A stretch of 64,000 bases of DNA from Macrostomum hystrix (Eukaryota; Platyhelminthes; Macrostomidae). Position numbers and translations under genes: made by a program. Each line of letters opens with the position of its first letter. The first letter of the stretch is position 1. The stretch covers positions 20,174,001 to 20,238,000 of the forward strand of contig CATNEN010000001.1 in NCBI GenBank assembly GCA_950097015.1. Reading direction: 5' to 3'. Positions 11,401-23,600 of the stretch are shown one piece after another. Under the pieces are notes generated by a model. That model saw nothing but the letters and a program-made list of their open reading frames with translations. It was not told the DNA's origin and ran no database searches.

Positions 11401-14400
11401 TTGACAACGCAGTATAAGACAGCTACTAGAGAGTCATCGAATCGGTTACTGTCCGTAGAAAAATTAGGAAAGTCCCTTTCGGAATCGATTGCCCTGCAGC
11501 AGCAGCTTCAGCGAGACAGCGATGAAGAAAGACAAAAGCTCTCCGCTGAGGTTCAAGGACAGTTTAGCTCGTTTGAAAAGCAAATAGAGATCCTGCAACA
11601 GACTGTATCAGAACAGAAACTAATTGTTGGTACTATCGGATCGCGTTTGTCATCCGTTGAAAGTTCGGCTTCAGAGTCTGCTACTGCCGAGAAGGAGCAA
11701 AGAAAGCTATTCCTAGATTTAGAAAGTAATCTAAAAGATCTTCGGAACCTGATTGCGCTATTACAGCAGTCAGACTCCGAACATAAGAAGCGTGAAGCAA
11801 TGTTCTCTGACCGGTTGGATATTGTAGATAAAGAGACTGCTGCAGTTGCCAAATCGCATGAGAAAAGTAATGAGGAGCATAAGATTCTAGCAGATAGAAT
11901 TCTGAAACAGATAAACGACCAACAAAAGCAATTGGCGGCTTCGCTTGATTCGGAATCAGATTTAAGAAAGCAATCAGCTGCACTGTCAGATCGTTTGGAT
12001 GAAGTTGAAAAGTCTTCTCATTCAAATGCTGCTTTGATATTGTCGGCTGGTAAATTTAGTGAGCTGAATGAGCAATTACAACGACTTCAACATGATAAAA
12101 CAGAGCAGAGCAAACATTTTGCCTCCGTCTCTGATAGATTAGCAACACTAGAGTCTGAGCTCGCTTCATTGTTAGCATCTCAAAGCAAAGTTGCTAATGA
12201 ACTGAAAAAGGCAAATGAACAGCAAAATGACCGTTTAAATAGCGTTGAGATAGTTGCCGCGGACACCATATCAGACCTGCGAAATAGTAACACAGAAAAG
12301 GAGAAACAAATTACGGATATACGACAACAAATAGCAGACTATCAAAAGCAGCTAACGCAGCTAAAAGAATCAGAACTGGAGCTGAGCAGCCAAAACACTC
12401 GTCTATCAGAGCACATAGAGTCTGTGGTATCTCTGGCTTCGTCAAATTACAGCATTTCAACTGCTGAGCAACAGAAGTTAAGCAGCGAGCTCAGTGAGCA
12501 ACAGAAACTTCTGTTGCAAATCCAGCAAGCAGAAATCGAGCAAGTAACCGTTGTGAATGACATTTCTGAACGCTTGGCTTCTGTTGAATCTGCACTGTCT
12601 TCCTTGAAGGCTTCAAACGAAGATGAAAAGCGTCAAGCAGCTATTATTGATTTGCGCAAGCATCTGAGCGATCATCAGAAACATTTGGAGCAGTTGCAGC
12701 TAGATAAGTCTGAACAGGCAAATCTTGTAGCTGCTGTAACTCAGCGCCTGGCTTCCGTGGAGTCAACGTTGAATTCTCCCTCTGAGGCAAAGCAAGAAAG
12801 CTCTGAAAATGCGCAGCCGAGTTCGCAGTTTACGAATACAATTAATCAGCAATTAGGCGAGCATAATGAGAAGATCTCTAAAATGCAATCTAAATTAGAT
12901 GAATATGAGACTCGCATTAGTGCCTTCTATGATCGCTTTGGTGTCACGGAGAAGCTTGTGGCGCATGCGTCTAAAGAAGCTGATTCAGCAGTTGCTATGG
13001 TAAAGCAGCTGAATAAAGATGCAGTTCGAATGAACTTAATTGCGGATTTGCGGCAACAGCTCGTCGATTTTCAGCAGCAACTAACAGGCATACGAAAAAG
13101 TGAGTCTGAACACAAAGCTCTTGTTGTGGCAGCGTCGGAACGGCTAGCTGCCTTAGACGCTTCTGTCTCAGCATCGGAGCTCTCCAATGCGCAAGAATTT
13201 GAGAATCAGCGAAAGCAGAGAGCTGAACTGGAGCAACGACTTAGTGATTATCAGCTACGATTGTTTGAGCTAACAGAAGCAGAAAAGAAACAACAAAAGT
13301 TTGCATCAGACATATCCGACCATCTAGTTGCTATCGAATCATCCTCTGCATCTACAAAGAAGCAAGCAGAGGAGGGTACCAAAGTGATAGCTGCACTGCA
13401 GCAGCAGGTAAAAGACTATCACGAGCAATTAGTTCTGCTAAAGCAAGTGGATACTGAGCAGCACAGAGCAGCAGCCAATCTCTCCCTGCGTCTGGAATAT
13501 TTAGAGTCGTCGATTTCTTTGGCAAAGGAAACTGAGATGAATAATCTGGGGAAGATAGCTGCAGAGTTAAGCAACTATCAGGAGCAACTAGCTGCTCTAA
13601 AAGAAGCAGAGGTTGATGTTAAAAAACTTGCTGTGTCCGTGTCAGACCGTCTTGCCGCTGTCGAATCAACTTTGACAGCAACATCTTCCAAGTCACAGGA
13701 TGTAGCAGAGAAAGCTAAGTTGACAATTGAATTGCAGCAGCAGTTAGATCATTATCAGCAGCAATTGGTTTTGTTAAAAGAATCAGAAGCTGATCAGCGC
13801 AAGCTTGCTTCAAATGTATCGGAACGTTTAGTAGTGCTACAATCCGTCGTTTCAGAATTTACGAAGTTAGAAAGTGAGTCAAGACTCAAGCAGGTAGATG
13901 AGCTGAAGCAGCAATTAACTGATCACCAGCGCCAGTTAGATGCTCTTAAGAAACTAGAAGTGGCGTACCAGACACTGGCTATCAATATCACCGATCGTCT
14001 GAATATTATGGAGACTACGATCAAATCTTCAAGGGAGAAACAAATCGATGAACAAGAAAAGCTGACCTTCGAGATCAAACAGCAGCTCAGTGCTCATCAG
14101 CAGCAGATAGTTCTTTTGCAGAAAACTAAAAGCGATATGAAACTGCGGGATTCTACTGATAGCAATCACGAAAGTGATGGTAGGCACCTGATTGCTGCGA
14201 TACAACAACAGCTGCTAGATCACGAGAAGCAGCTCGTCGACTTAAAAAGTGCTGCGTCGATGTCAGCAGAACCGGCAGCTGCTTCTTCCAAGGTCTGCAA
14301 TGAAACTGACGACATTAAAGATTCTGGAAGTCTGCATCGTCAACTCGCTGAATATCGCCGAAGGCTAAGGCTTGTTGCACGCCTGGCTAGCGCGGGATGC

Positions 14401-15555
14401 AGTGGTCGTCAGGCCTGTCAGTGCAACTGCACCCAGCCCGTCAGCTCAGATCCATTTCCCAATGGTGTGCCAGACTTTGCCCTGCACAGCGCTGGTGCCT
14501 ACGTGGTTGGCACCCGGTGCACCGTCGCCTACAATGGCCAGGCCTCCGTTGTGGAACTTTTCGGCTTCCCTGTGCTGGCTTTCTCCCGATCGCCAACCAC
14601 CGCGCTGGAGCCGGACACGAATCTGGGCGAGTGCTGGGCCTTCCAGGTTTGTCCCGTTGACTTTTGAGACCGTTTGTTTTCGTTTTAATGCGACCGTTTT
14701 TAAATTGGTTACAGTGAACAAAGGGACGAGAGGAGACGGATAAAATAAGACGGATAACATAAATGTTAGACTTCAGGAGAGATAACAAAGACTAGACAGA
14801 GTAGAGAAAGGAGATGAGACACGGGAGATATGAGACAAGGAAGAGATGAGACATATGAGAGATAAAACACGGATGAGATAAGACACGGAAGAGATGAGAC
14901 ACGGATGAGATGAGACAGGGGTGAGATAAGACACGGGTGATATAAGACACGGGTGAGATGAGACACGGGTGAGATGAGACACGGGTGAGATGAGACACGG
15001 GTGAGATGAGACACGGGTGAGATGAGACACGGGTGAGATGAGACACGGGTGAGATGAGACACGGGTGAGATGAGATACGGGTGAGATGAGACACGGGTGA
15101 TATAAGACACGGGAGAGATGAGACATGGAAGAGATAAGACACAGGAGATATGAGACACGGATGAGATGAGACACGGGCGAGATATTACTTGTTAATTTGA
15201 TTTTTGTTTACAGGGCTTCCCAGGCCATTTGATCGTCCGCCTGGCTGTGCCCGCTCGCATCAGTTCAGTCACAGTCGACCACGCCGCCAGGGAGGTATCC
15301 TACAATGCCTCGATGTCCAGCGCCCCGCGCAACTTCACAGTCTATGGTCTGGACTCTGGTTCGACGCCATTCGAAGCGGCCACGCCGCTTGGCTCGTTCG
15401 TTTACAATGCCGAAACCGGACCAGCGGCTCAGACATTTCATCTCAATGCCACCACCGATCGCTACTACGAATACGTTGAACTGGCTGTCGAAAGTAACCA
15501 TGGCAACGAGATTTACACCTGCCTGTATCGATTTAGAGTGCACGGACTAGCTTGA
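8459..15555 (+). CDS. SUN-domain nuclear-envelope protein with very long coiled coil
   Basis: Six exons (8459-8493, 8998-9072, 9161-9193, 9282-9394, 10076-14646, 15214-15555) join in frame to 1722 residues. Residues 1-319 form a basic, Ser-rich nucleoplasmic region. Residues about 320-350 are a Leu/Trp-rich membrane segment. Residues about 360-1490 are a Gln/Lys/Glu-rich coiled coil made of degenerate units of about 60 residues, with cores like QQLxDYQxQLxxLKESE and VSDRLAxVES. Residues about 1546-1722 are the SUN domain, with ECWAFQ spanning the last intron and the hallmark ending YTCLYRFRVHG. SUN proteins sit in the inner nuclear membrane, bind KASH peptides in the perinuclear space and form LINC complexes. 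Human SUN1/2 are about 720-790 aa, so this coil is far longer. An ATTAAA lies 236 nt past the stop. The SUN assignment is secure; the paralogue is not. Confidence 0.95.
8494..8997. other. SUN intron 1 with a 10-bp perfect inverted repeat
   Basis: CGGCTGCTTC at 8841-8850 is the reverse complement of GAAGCAGCCG at 8931-8940, and pairing extends imperfectly inward. The short phrase GATTCCATGCT is repeated. No element family was recognised. Confidence 0.4.
9425..9722. repeat. Minisatellite in SUN intron 4, 19-bp unit
   Basis: About 15 units of GATTTAGATGGAACCTGAA with CAG/CCG variants, beginning about 30 bp after the exon 4 donor. Confidence 0.95.
9755..10030. repeat. Minisatellite in SUN intron 4, 20-bp unit
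   Basis: About 14 units of GATTCTAACTAGACCCTGTA. It is unrelated in sequence to the 19-bp array just before it and ends about 45 bp before the exon 5 acceptor at 10075. Confidence 0.95.
14815..15183. repeat. Minisatellite in SUN intron 5, 16-bp unit
   Basis: About 22 units of GAGATGAGACACGGGT. The unit is nearly the same as the one inside the hAT-like element 700 bp downstream, but no hAT termini flank it here. It splits the SUN-domain coding sequence and ends about 30 bp before the acceptor at 15213. Confidence 0.95.
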
Positions 15556-15791
15556 GTGTTGAAATGTGGTTTAAAAAATTCACCTTTGTACCTCAAAATG
15601 ATAAGAAAATTGTATTCACTGTTCACTGAAAATGGCAACTTACAGCTTGTTAGCGCAACGAATCATGGATTTTTGGCAAAAAGAAATAAGCATTTTCTCT
15701 GCCCTCATATGTGTGTTTCTTTTAATTAATGCATCTTGGAAATTTATTTAAACATTTCCTATTTATTGTTGACCAAGTTTGTTTTTGTTTT

Positions 15792-15797
15792 ATTAAA
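15792..15797 (+). promoter_or_regulatory. Probable poly(A) signal of the SUN gene
   Basis: ATTAAA, 236 nt after the SUN stop and about 70 bp before the hAT-like insertion. Confidence 0.45.
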
Positions 15798-15865
15798 TCT
15801 CTAAATTTTGTACTTTTTCAAATTATAAAAATTCTATTGTGCAATCAATTGTGTATAGTTTAGAC

Positions 15866-16874
15866 CAGGGGTAGGCAAACTTATTTGCTGGCGGGCCAAA
15901 GAGAGAACCTAAAAGACTACAGCGGGCCGCATTGCCTGTATAAATATGAGATAGGGGAGAGATGATACACGAGAGAGATGAGACGGGAGAGATGAGACAC
16001 AGGAAAGATGGGACACGAGAGAGATGAGACACGGGAGAGATAAGACACGGGAGAGATGAGACACGGGAGAGATGAGACACGGGAGAGATGAGACACGGGA
16101 GAGATGAGACACGGGAGAGATGAGACACGGGAGAGATGAGACACGGGAGAGATGAGACACGGGAGAGATGAGACACGGGAGAGATGAGACACGGGAGAGA
16201 TAGGACACGGGAGAGATAGGACACGGGAGAGATAGGACACGGGAGAGATAGGACACGGGAGAGATAGGACACGGGAGAGATAGGACACGGGAGAGATAGG
16301 ACACGGGAGAGATAGGACACGGGAGAGATAGGACACGGGAGAGATAGGACACGGGAGAGATAGGACACGGGAGAGATGAGACACGGGAGAGATAGGACAC
16401 GGGAGAGATAGGACACGGGAGAGATAGGACACGGGAGAGATAGGACACGGGAGAGATAGGACACGGGAGAGATGAGACACAGGAGAGATGAGACACAGGA
16501 GAGATAGGACACGGGAGAGATAGGACACGGGAGAGATGAGACACAGGAGAGATGAGACACGGGAGAGATAGGACACGGGAGAGATAGGACACGGGAGAGA
16601 TGAGACACGGGAGAGATAGGACACGGGAGAGATAGGACACGGGAGAGATAGGACACGGGAGAGATAGGACACGGGAGAGATAGGACACGGGAGAGATAGG
16701 ACACGGGAGAGATAGGACACGGGAGAGATGAGACACGAGAGCGATGAGAGACGGGAGAGATAAGACACGGGAGAGATGAAACAGGACACTGTAGATGTCA
16801 GAAGAGGCAACGGGCCGGATTTGGGAGCTTCGAGGGCCGCATCTGTCCCGCGGGCCGGAGTTTGCCGACCCCTG
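15866..16874. mobile_element. hAT-like MITE carrying an internal minisatellite
   Basis: The ends are inverted repeats: left CAGGGGTAGGCAAACT and right AGTTTGCCGACCCCTG, one mismatch in 16. The CAGGGGT...GGCAAACT terminus is typical of hAT (Charlie-like) elements. The flanks GTTTAGAC (15858-15865) and GCTTAGAC (16875-16882) match an 8-bp hAT target duplication with one change. The interior (about 15945-16790) is almost entirely a 16-bp array, GAGATGAGACACGGGA or GATAGGACACGGGAGA. There is no transposase, so it is non-autonomous. The long open frames on the other strand are artefacts of the repeat. Confidence 0.88.
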
Positions 16875-16882
16875 GCTTAGAC

Positions 16883-17302
16883 TGTCTCAGAGGTGTACTA
16901 AAATCAAAAGGTATATCTGACTGTATTAATAACCATACAGTATTAATCCATTAGGTTGCCATTCTTTTTTAGTTTTAAATTAATTTAGGAATCTCTTTTG
17001 TTTGTTGCACATTTTTAGAAAATTTAACAAACATTCTTTAACAATGCATCACTTGTGTTCTATTATTGTCTGCTAAAATTAAGAAGTCAATTTTCTCGTG
17101 AAACATATCCCCCATAGCCTATCAGGTAGTTATTTACAATTTAATTTTACTATTTTATTGTTTGTTGTTTTCTAATCAAGATTTTGAAGTCGACATCACG
17201 CGATATCAGTGCTTGTTGTTGTTTGATTTTACGGACAATAATTTTTTAGTAACACTGGAATCGCTTTAGAATATCTTTATTGTTTTATCTAAGTTCAGTA
17301 GA
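16883..17302. other. AT-rich intergenic stretch
   Basis: I see no gene or recognisable element between the hAT-like element and the next SINE. Confidence 0.5.
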
Positions 17303-17313
17303 GGTGTACTTAT

Positions 17314-17687
17314 AATAATAATAATAATAATAATTGTTGGAGGGCTGCGGGCAATGGCACATCATTTGGTGACACTAGACCCGCAGCCAGCGAGGAGGCA
17401 GTTCTGCCCATTTCGCTGACTCCTGAGCACACACGCACACAGATACTGATCGTAGGCATATGCTCACACAGGTTTGTACAAATGCCCTGACTTTCTCATT
17501 GTCAGGCAGTGTACAGTTCACTGTGCCTTGGAGGTTGGCCCTCAATGGCGTAAATTGCACGTCAAGCCCACAAGCCTTCTCTCCGCGGCTGCGCCCCAAA
17601 TTAATGTGGCCTCGCCGTGGAATCGAACTTAGGGACCTTGGTGTGAGAGGCAAACGCGATAACCGCTCTGCCACCGAGCCCCCTAGG
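17314..17687 (-). mobile_element. tRNA-Val-like SINE, family 1, best preserved copy
   Basis: Read on the minus strand, the head has an A box TGGCAGAGCGG and a B box AGTTCGATTCC. The segment between them (GCGGTTATCGCGTTTGCCTC) looks by eye like animal tRNA-Val. A body of about 290 bp and an (ATT)n tail follow. Target duplications GGTGTACTTAT flank it (17303-17313 and 17688-17698). It is the reference copy for recognising the others. Confidence 0.92.
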
Positions 17688-17710
17688 GGTGTACTTATGT
17701 AGCTGTGTAA

Positions 17711-17833
17711 TGTATAATGTTTATTTGTTATGGACGGTAGACCCACAGCCATCACACAATCACACAGGTGTGTGCCCGAAGAGTTCATCCTCAAGGGCCA
17801 TAACCGTTTGACCTCCATGCCACTCACCGCCTT
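17711..17833 (-). mobile_element. Short SINE-like insertion with 13-bp TSD
   Basis: A 123-bp segment flanked by perfect TGTAGCTGTGTAA duplications (17698-17710 and 17834-17846). On the minus strand it has an A-box-like TGGCATGGAGG and parts resembling the family 1 body (GTGTGATTGTG...GGTCTACC). It is probably an internally deleted relative. Its left duplication shares a base with the right duplication of the neighbouring SINE. Confidence 0.75.
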
Positions 17834-17846
17834 TGTAGCTGTGTAA

Positions 17847-18337
17847 CTAACTGTTAGAAATAAATTAGGACACAATTTACTCTTCATACTACTTATTTAA
17901 TTTGATCAGCTGTATTAGTAGTATGATAAGTCGTAATTTAACAAGTTTTAGTCAGCTGGAACCGGCTTTATGATTTATTGGCTGTTCGATAATGTTGTCT
18001 GTTAATAGTTTTTGATCCGCTTAAATTTATGATTTTAATAAACTTTTTGGATCAATCTGAGTATGCATGTTGTACTTTTATGCTGCTTACACATTTGTTA
18101 TAGACCGAGTCATATTATGCGTACATTGTCGCACATTTACTAATTATATTAGAAAGCATGTTCAATAATCGCGCTTTGTTTTGCTTTTTTGTTTTGTAAA
18201 GCGATTGTAGGCCAGTTTTTTATCATCATTTTCTCAATAGGAACATGTTGGTTAAAATCCAAAGAAACTAAGATTTGGGCAAATATTTTTTTATGTTGAC
18301 CATGTAGCATTGTGGATGGACTTACTGCGCTAATCTT
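17847..18337. other. AT-rich intergenic stretch
   Basis: I see nothing identifiable here. Confidence 0.5.
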
Positions 18338-20420
18338 CACTCGCCACCCTCACCTAATTTGTCACTCTTCACTCGCCACCCTCACCTAATTTGTCACTCT
18401 TCACTCCCTCACACTCACCTCTGTCACTCTTCACTCCCCCACTCTCAACCACTATGTCAATCTTCACTCCCTCAATCTCACCCACTTTGTCACTCTTCAC
18501 TCCCTCACTCTCACCTCTGTCACTCTTCACTCCCTCACTCTCACCTCTGTCACTCTTCACTCCCTCACTCTCACCTCTGTCACTCTTCACTCCCTCACTC
18601 TCACCCACTTTGTTACTCTTCACTCCCTCACTCTCACCCACTTTGTTACTCTTCACTCCCTCACGCTCACCCACTTTGTTACTCTTCACTCCCTCACGCT
18701 CACCCACTTTGTTACTCTTCACTCCCTCTCACTTACCCCTCTGTCACTCTTCACTCCCTCACGCTCACCCACTTTGTTACTCTTCACTCCCTCACTCTCA
18801 CCTCTGTCAATCTTCACTCCCTCACTCTCACCTCTGTCACTCTTCACTCCCTCACACTCACCCACTTTGTCACTCTTCACTCCCTCACTCTCACCTCTGT
18901 CACTCTTCACTCCCTCACTCTCACCCACTTTGTCACTCTTCACTCCCTCACTCTCACCTCTGTCACTCTTCACTCCCTCACTCTCACCCACTTTGTCACT
19001 CTTCACTCCCTCACTCTCACCTCTGTCACTCTTCACTCCCTCACACTCACCTAATTTGTCACTCTTCACTCCCTCACACTCACCCACTTTGTCACACTTC
19101 ACTCCCTCACTCTCACCTCTGTCACTCTTCACTCCCTCACTCTCACCTCTGTCACTCTTCACTCCCTCACACTCACCCACTTTGTTACTCTTCACTCCCT
19201 CACTCTCACCTCTGTCACTCTTCACTCCCTCACTCTCACCCACTTTGTCACTCTTCACTCCCTCACTCTCACCTCTGTCACTCTTCACTCCCTCACACTC
19301 ACCCACTTTGTCACTCTTCACTCCCTCACTCTCACCTCTGTCACTCTTCACTCCCTCACTCTCACCCACTTTGTCACTCTTCACTCCCTCACTCTCACCT
19401 CTGTCACTCTTCACTCCCTCACGCTCACCCACTTTGTCACTCTTCACTCCCTCACGCTCACCCACTTTGTTACTCTTCACTCCCTCACTCTCACCTCTGT
19501 CAATCTTCACTCCCTCACTCTCACCTCTGTCACTCTTCACTCCCTCACGCTCACCCACTTTGTTACTCTTCACTCCCTCTCACTTACCCCTCTGTCACTC
19601 TTCACTCCCTCACGCTCACCCACTTTGTTACTCTTCACTCCCTCACTCTCACCTCTGTCAATCTTCACTCCCTCACTCTCACCTCTGTCACTCTTCACTC
19701 CCTCACACTCACCCACTTTGTCACTCTTCACTCCCTCACTCTCACCTCTGTCACTCTTCACTCCCTCACTCTCACCCACTTTGTCACTCTTCACTCCCTC
19801 ACTCTCACCTCTGTCACTCTTCACTCCCTCACTCTCACCCACTTTGTCACTCTTCACTCCCTCACTCTCACCTCTGTCACTCTTCACTCCCTCACACTCA
19901 CCTAATTTGTCACTCTTCACTCCCTCACACTCACCCACTTTGTCACACTTCACTCCCTCACTCTCACCTCTGTCACTCTTCACTCCCTCACTCTCACCTC
20001 TGTCACTCTTCACTCCCTCACACTCACCCACTTTGTTACTCTTCACTCCCTCACTCTCACCTCTGTCACTCTTCACTCCCTCACTCTCACCTCTGTCAAT
20101 CTTCACTCCCTCACTCTCACCTCTGTTACTCTTCACTCCCTCACTCTCACCTCTGTCACTCTTCACTCCCTCACTCTCACCCACTTTGTCACTCTTCACT
20201 CCCTCACTCTCACCCACTTTGTCACTCTTCACTCCCTCACTCTCACCTCTGTCAATCTTCACTCCCTCACTCTCACCCACTTTGTCACTCTTCACTCCCC
20301 CACTCTCACCCACTTTGTCACTCTTCACTCCCCCACTCTCACCCACTTTGTCACTCTTCACTCCCTCACACTCACCCACTTTGTCACTCTTCACTCCCCC
20401 ACTCTCACCCACTTTGTCAC
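18338..20420. repeat. 2.1-kb minisatellite, 30/33-bp units with higher-order copy
   Basis: Alternating 30-bp and 33-bp units share CACTCTTCACTCCCTCACTC; one type adds CTCTGT and the other CCACTTTGT. A block of at least 500 bp starting near 18720 recurs 851 bp later near 19571, including the rare variant CTCTCACTTACCCC, so a second-order duplication occurred. All long open frames here (both strands) are products of units whose length preserves frame and lack any domain. Confidence 0.95.
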
Positions 20421-20530
20421 TATGTTAGTCATGTACGTTTACTAATAGGCTAATGTTATAGTGTCCTTTTTCACAACACAAATTCAAAATTTAGACCTAC
20501 TGGCTCTGTTTAAAAGTGAAATGTCTTGAA

Positions 20531-20547
20531 TGCAACCTCATTTCCAG
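20531..20547 (+). promoter_or_regulatory. 3' splice acceptor upstream of CD36-family start
   Basis: CCTCATTTCCAG ends at 20547, giving a 77-nt leader before the ATG at 20625. It may be a 5'-UTR intron or trans-splice acceptor. Confidence 0.45.
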
Positions 20548-20624
20548 CTCGAACAATTATCGCCAGTGCCAGACAAACTCTCTGATAAGAGTCAAATAAG
20601 CAAGCCTTTAAAACAGCCCCTAAA

Positions 20625-23600
20625 ATGGCAGACGCTGGCAGTGCTGTTGACGCCAAAGTGGCTTCGCCAAGCTGTGCAATGTGCCCAGCAGCTAGTCATC
20701 GATGCTGGCACTGCCTTCTGCGGCCAGCAGTTCTTGGCGTCACCCTAGTCCTAGCCAAACTGCTCATCATTGTTGGCGCAGTGCTAGTTCTAGTATTCCC
20801 GTCTGTATTCAGATCTCGCATAGAGAAGTCCATGCCGCTAGTCAACGGCAGTGTTACCTTCCAGGCTTGGAGTTCGGCTAGTACACCAATCTACATGCAG
20901 TTCTGGCTGTTCAACATCACCAATCCTGTCGAATTCCTTGCCGGCAAACGACCCGTCATTCAACAGGTCGGGCCGTTCACCTATCAGGAGAGGCGCAGAA
21001 AACTCGGCGTAGCCTTCAACTTATCCGACACTGTGCTCAACTATCAGCAGGCTACGGCTTATCATTTCAGGCGAGACCTGTCCTGCTGCTGGGAGGATGT
21101 GAATATCACAACACTCAACATTGTCTACGTTGGCCTGACACACAAGATACGTCCAGTTAGCCAATACTTGCAGTCTATGGCTAACAACCTCCTGGTTAGC
21201 GGCAAGCACAGCCTCATTATGACTCGAACTGTTGCCGAGATTCTCTGGGGCTACCACGATCTGGCACTGCAAACTGCCCAGCCTATTATTAATCTAGCCA
21301 AGTCTTTCGGCTTCACTAATAAAGAATTGAAGAGCCGAGTAGGTCTGTTCGCTGATAACAATGACACAGCCGGTGGAGAATATTCCATTAACACTGGCGC
21401 TGCCGATGTGGCCAAGCTTGGCGGTATTGTTAGCTGGAATGGCTCTGATAAGCTGCGATTCTGGAATAGCAGCCAGGCTAATATGATTAACGGCACAGAT
21501 GGCGCCATGTTCTCGCCTTTTGTGTCCAAATCCCAGCTGCTCTACCTGTTTAGCTCGGATATTTGTCGATCAATTTATCTGAAATATACCGGCGATGTGC
21601 TGCTGCACGATACACTGCCGCTGTACAGGTTAGATTCAATAGCTGTTCACCGAGTATGATAACCTGTTCTATAGGGGAATAATTTATTCACGGAGTGGGG
21701 TGGGCTGTTCACAGAGTGGAGTGGGCTGTTCACAGAGTGGGATGGGCTGTTCACAGAGTGGGATTGGCTGTTCACAGAGTGGGATTGGCTGTTCACAGAG
21801 TGGGATGGGCTGTTCACAGAGTGGGATGGGCTGTTCAGAGTGGGATGGGCTGTTCAGAGTGGGATGGGCTGTTCAGAGTGGGATGGGCTGTTTAGAGTGG
21901 GATGGGCTGTTCAGAGTGGGATGGGCTGTTCAGAGTGGGATGGGCTGTTTAGAGTGGGATGGGCTGTTCAGAGTGGGATGGGCTGTTCAGAGTGGGATGG
22001 GCTGTTCAGAGTGGGATTGGCTGTTCAGAGTGGGATGGGCTGTTCACGGAGTGGGATTGGCTGTTCAGAGTGGGATTGGCTGTTCACGGAGTGGGATTGG
22101 CTGTTCACGGAGTGGGATTGGCTGTTCACAGAGTGGGATTGGCTGTTCACAGAGTGGGATTGGCTGTTCACAGAGTGGGATTGGCTGTTCACAGATTGAG
22201 ATTGGCTGTTCACAGAGTGGGATGGGCTGTTCAGAGTGGGATTGGCTATTCACAGAGTGGGATTGGCTGTTCACAGAGTAGGTTTGGCTGTTCACAGATT
22301 GAGATTGGCTGTTCACAGAGTGGGATTGGCTGTTCACGGAGTGGGATTGGCTATTCACAGAGTGGGATTGGCTGTTCACAGAGTAGGTTTGGCTGTTCAC
22401 AGATTGAGATTGGCTGTTCACAGAGTGGGATTGGCTGTTCACGGAGTGGGATTGGCTGTTCACGGAGTGGGATTGGCTGTTCACGGAGTGGGATTGGCTG
22501 TTCACGGAGTGGGATTGGCTGTTCACAGAGTGGGATTGGCTGTTCACGGAGTGGGATTGGCTGTTCACGGAGTGGGATTGGCTGTTCAGAGTGGGATGGG
22601 CTGTTCACAGAGTAGGTTTGGCTGTTCACAGATTGAGATTGGCTGTTCACAGAGTGGGATTGGCTGTTCACGGAGTGGGATTGGCTATTCACAGAGTGGG
22701 ATTGGCTGTTCACAGAGTAGGTTTGGCTGTTCACAGATTGAGATTGGCTGTTCACAGAGTGGGATTGGCTGTTCACGGAGTGGGATTGGCTGTTCACGGA
22801 GTGGGATTGGCTGTTCACGGAGTGGGATTGGCTGTTCACAGAGTGGGATTGGCTGTTCACAGAGTGGGATTGGCTGTTCACAGATTGAGATTGGCTGTTC
22901 ACAGAGTGGGATTGGCTGTTCACGGAGTGGGATTGGCTGTTCACAGAGTGGGATTGGCTATTCACAGAGTGGGATTGGCTGTTCACAGAGTGGGATTGGC
23001 TGTTCACAGATTGAGATTGGCTGTTCACAGAGTGGGATTGGCTGTTCACGGAGTGGGATTGGCTGTTCACGGAGTGGGATTGACTGTTCACAGAGTGGGA
23101 TTGGCTGTTCACAGAGTGGGATTGGCTGTTCACAGAGTGGGATTGGCTGTTCACAGAGTAGGTTTGGCTGTTCACAGAGTGGGATGGGCCGTTCACAGAC
23201 TGGGATGGGCTGTTCACAGAATTGGGTTGGCTATTCACAGATTGCTATTGACTGGTCGGTATGTCACCTCAAACCCGCTTCCAGATTCCAGGCCCCGGCG
23301 GAGATGTTTATGAACGCCAGCCTGAACCCCGCCAACATCGGCTTCTGCTCAGACGGGCACTGTCTGGACTCAGGTGTGCTCAACATCTCCAGATGCAAGG
23401 ACGGCTCACCGGCGGTGATGTCGCAGCCGCATTTCTACCAGGCTGCTGAACAGTACCAGCAGGCTGTGGCGGGTCTCAGTCCCGGACCAGAGTTTGACAC
23501 CGTGTTGGATGTGGAGCCCAACACTGGCCTGGTCATGCGGGCCGCCAAAAAGCTGCAGGTCAGTGCTATGTTCGCTTTTCATTTTTTCCCCCATCTCACT

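Noticed and set aside
4751-15555. LRR and SUN genes as one operon
   Set aside because: The gap is about 700 bp with its own poly(A) signals. Possible in a trans-splicing animal, but nothing here demands it.
15823-16810. Three overlapping 275-297-codon open frames on the minus strand
   Set aside because: All lie in the 16-bp array of the hAT-like element; repeating LPCPISPVS-type text in every frame, no domain.
17610-17687. Functional tRNA gene
   Set aside because: A and B boxes are present but the segment continues into a SINE body and lacks a good acceptor stem.
18359-20453. Open frames up to 559 codons on both strands
   Set aside because: Products of the 30/33-bp minisatellite, where the unit length keeps frames open. 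No start context or domain.
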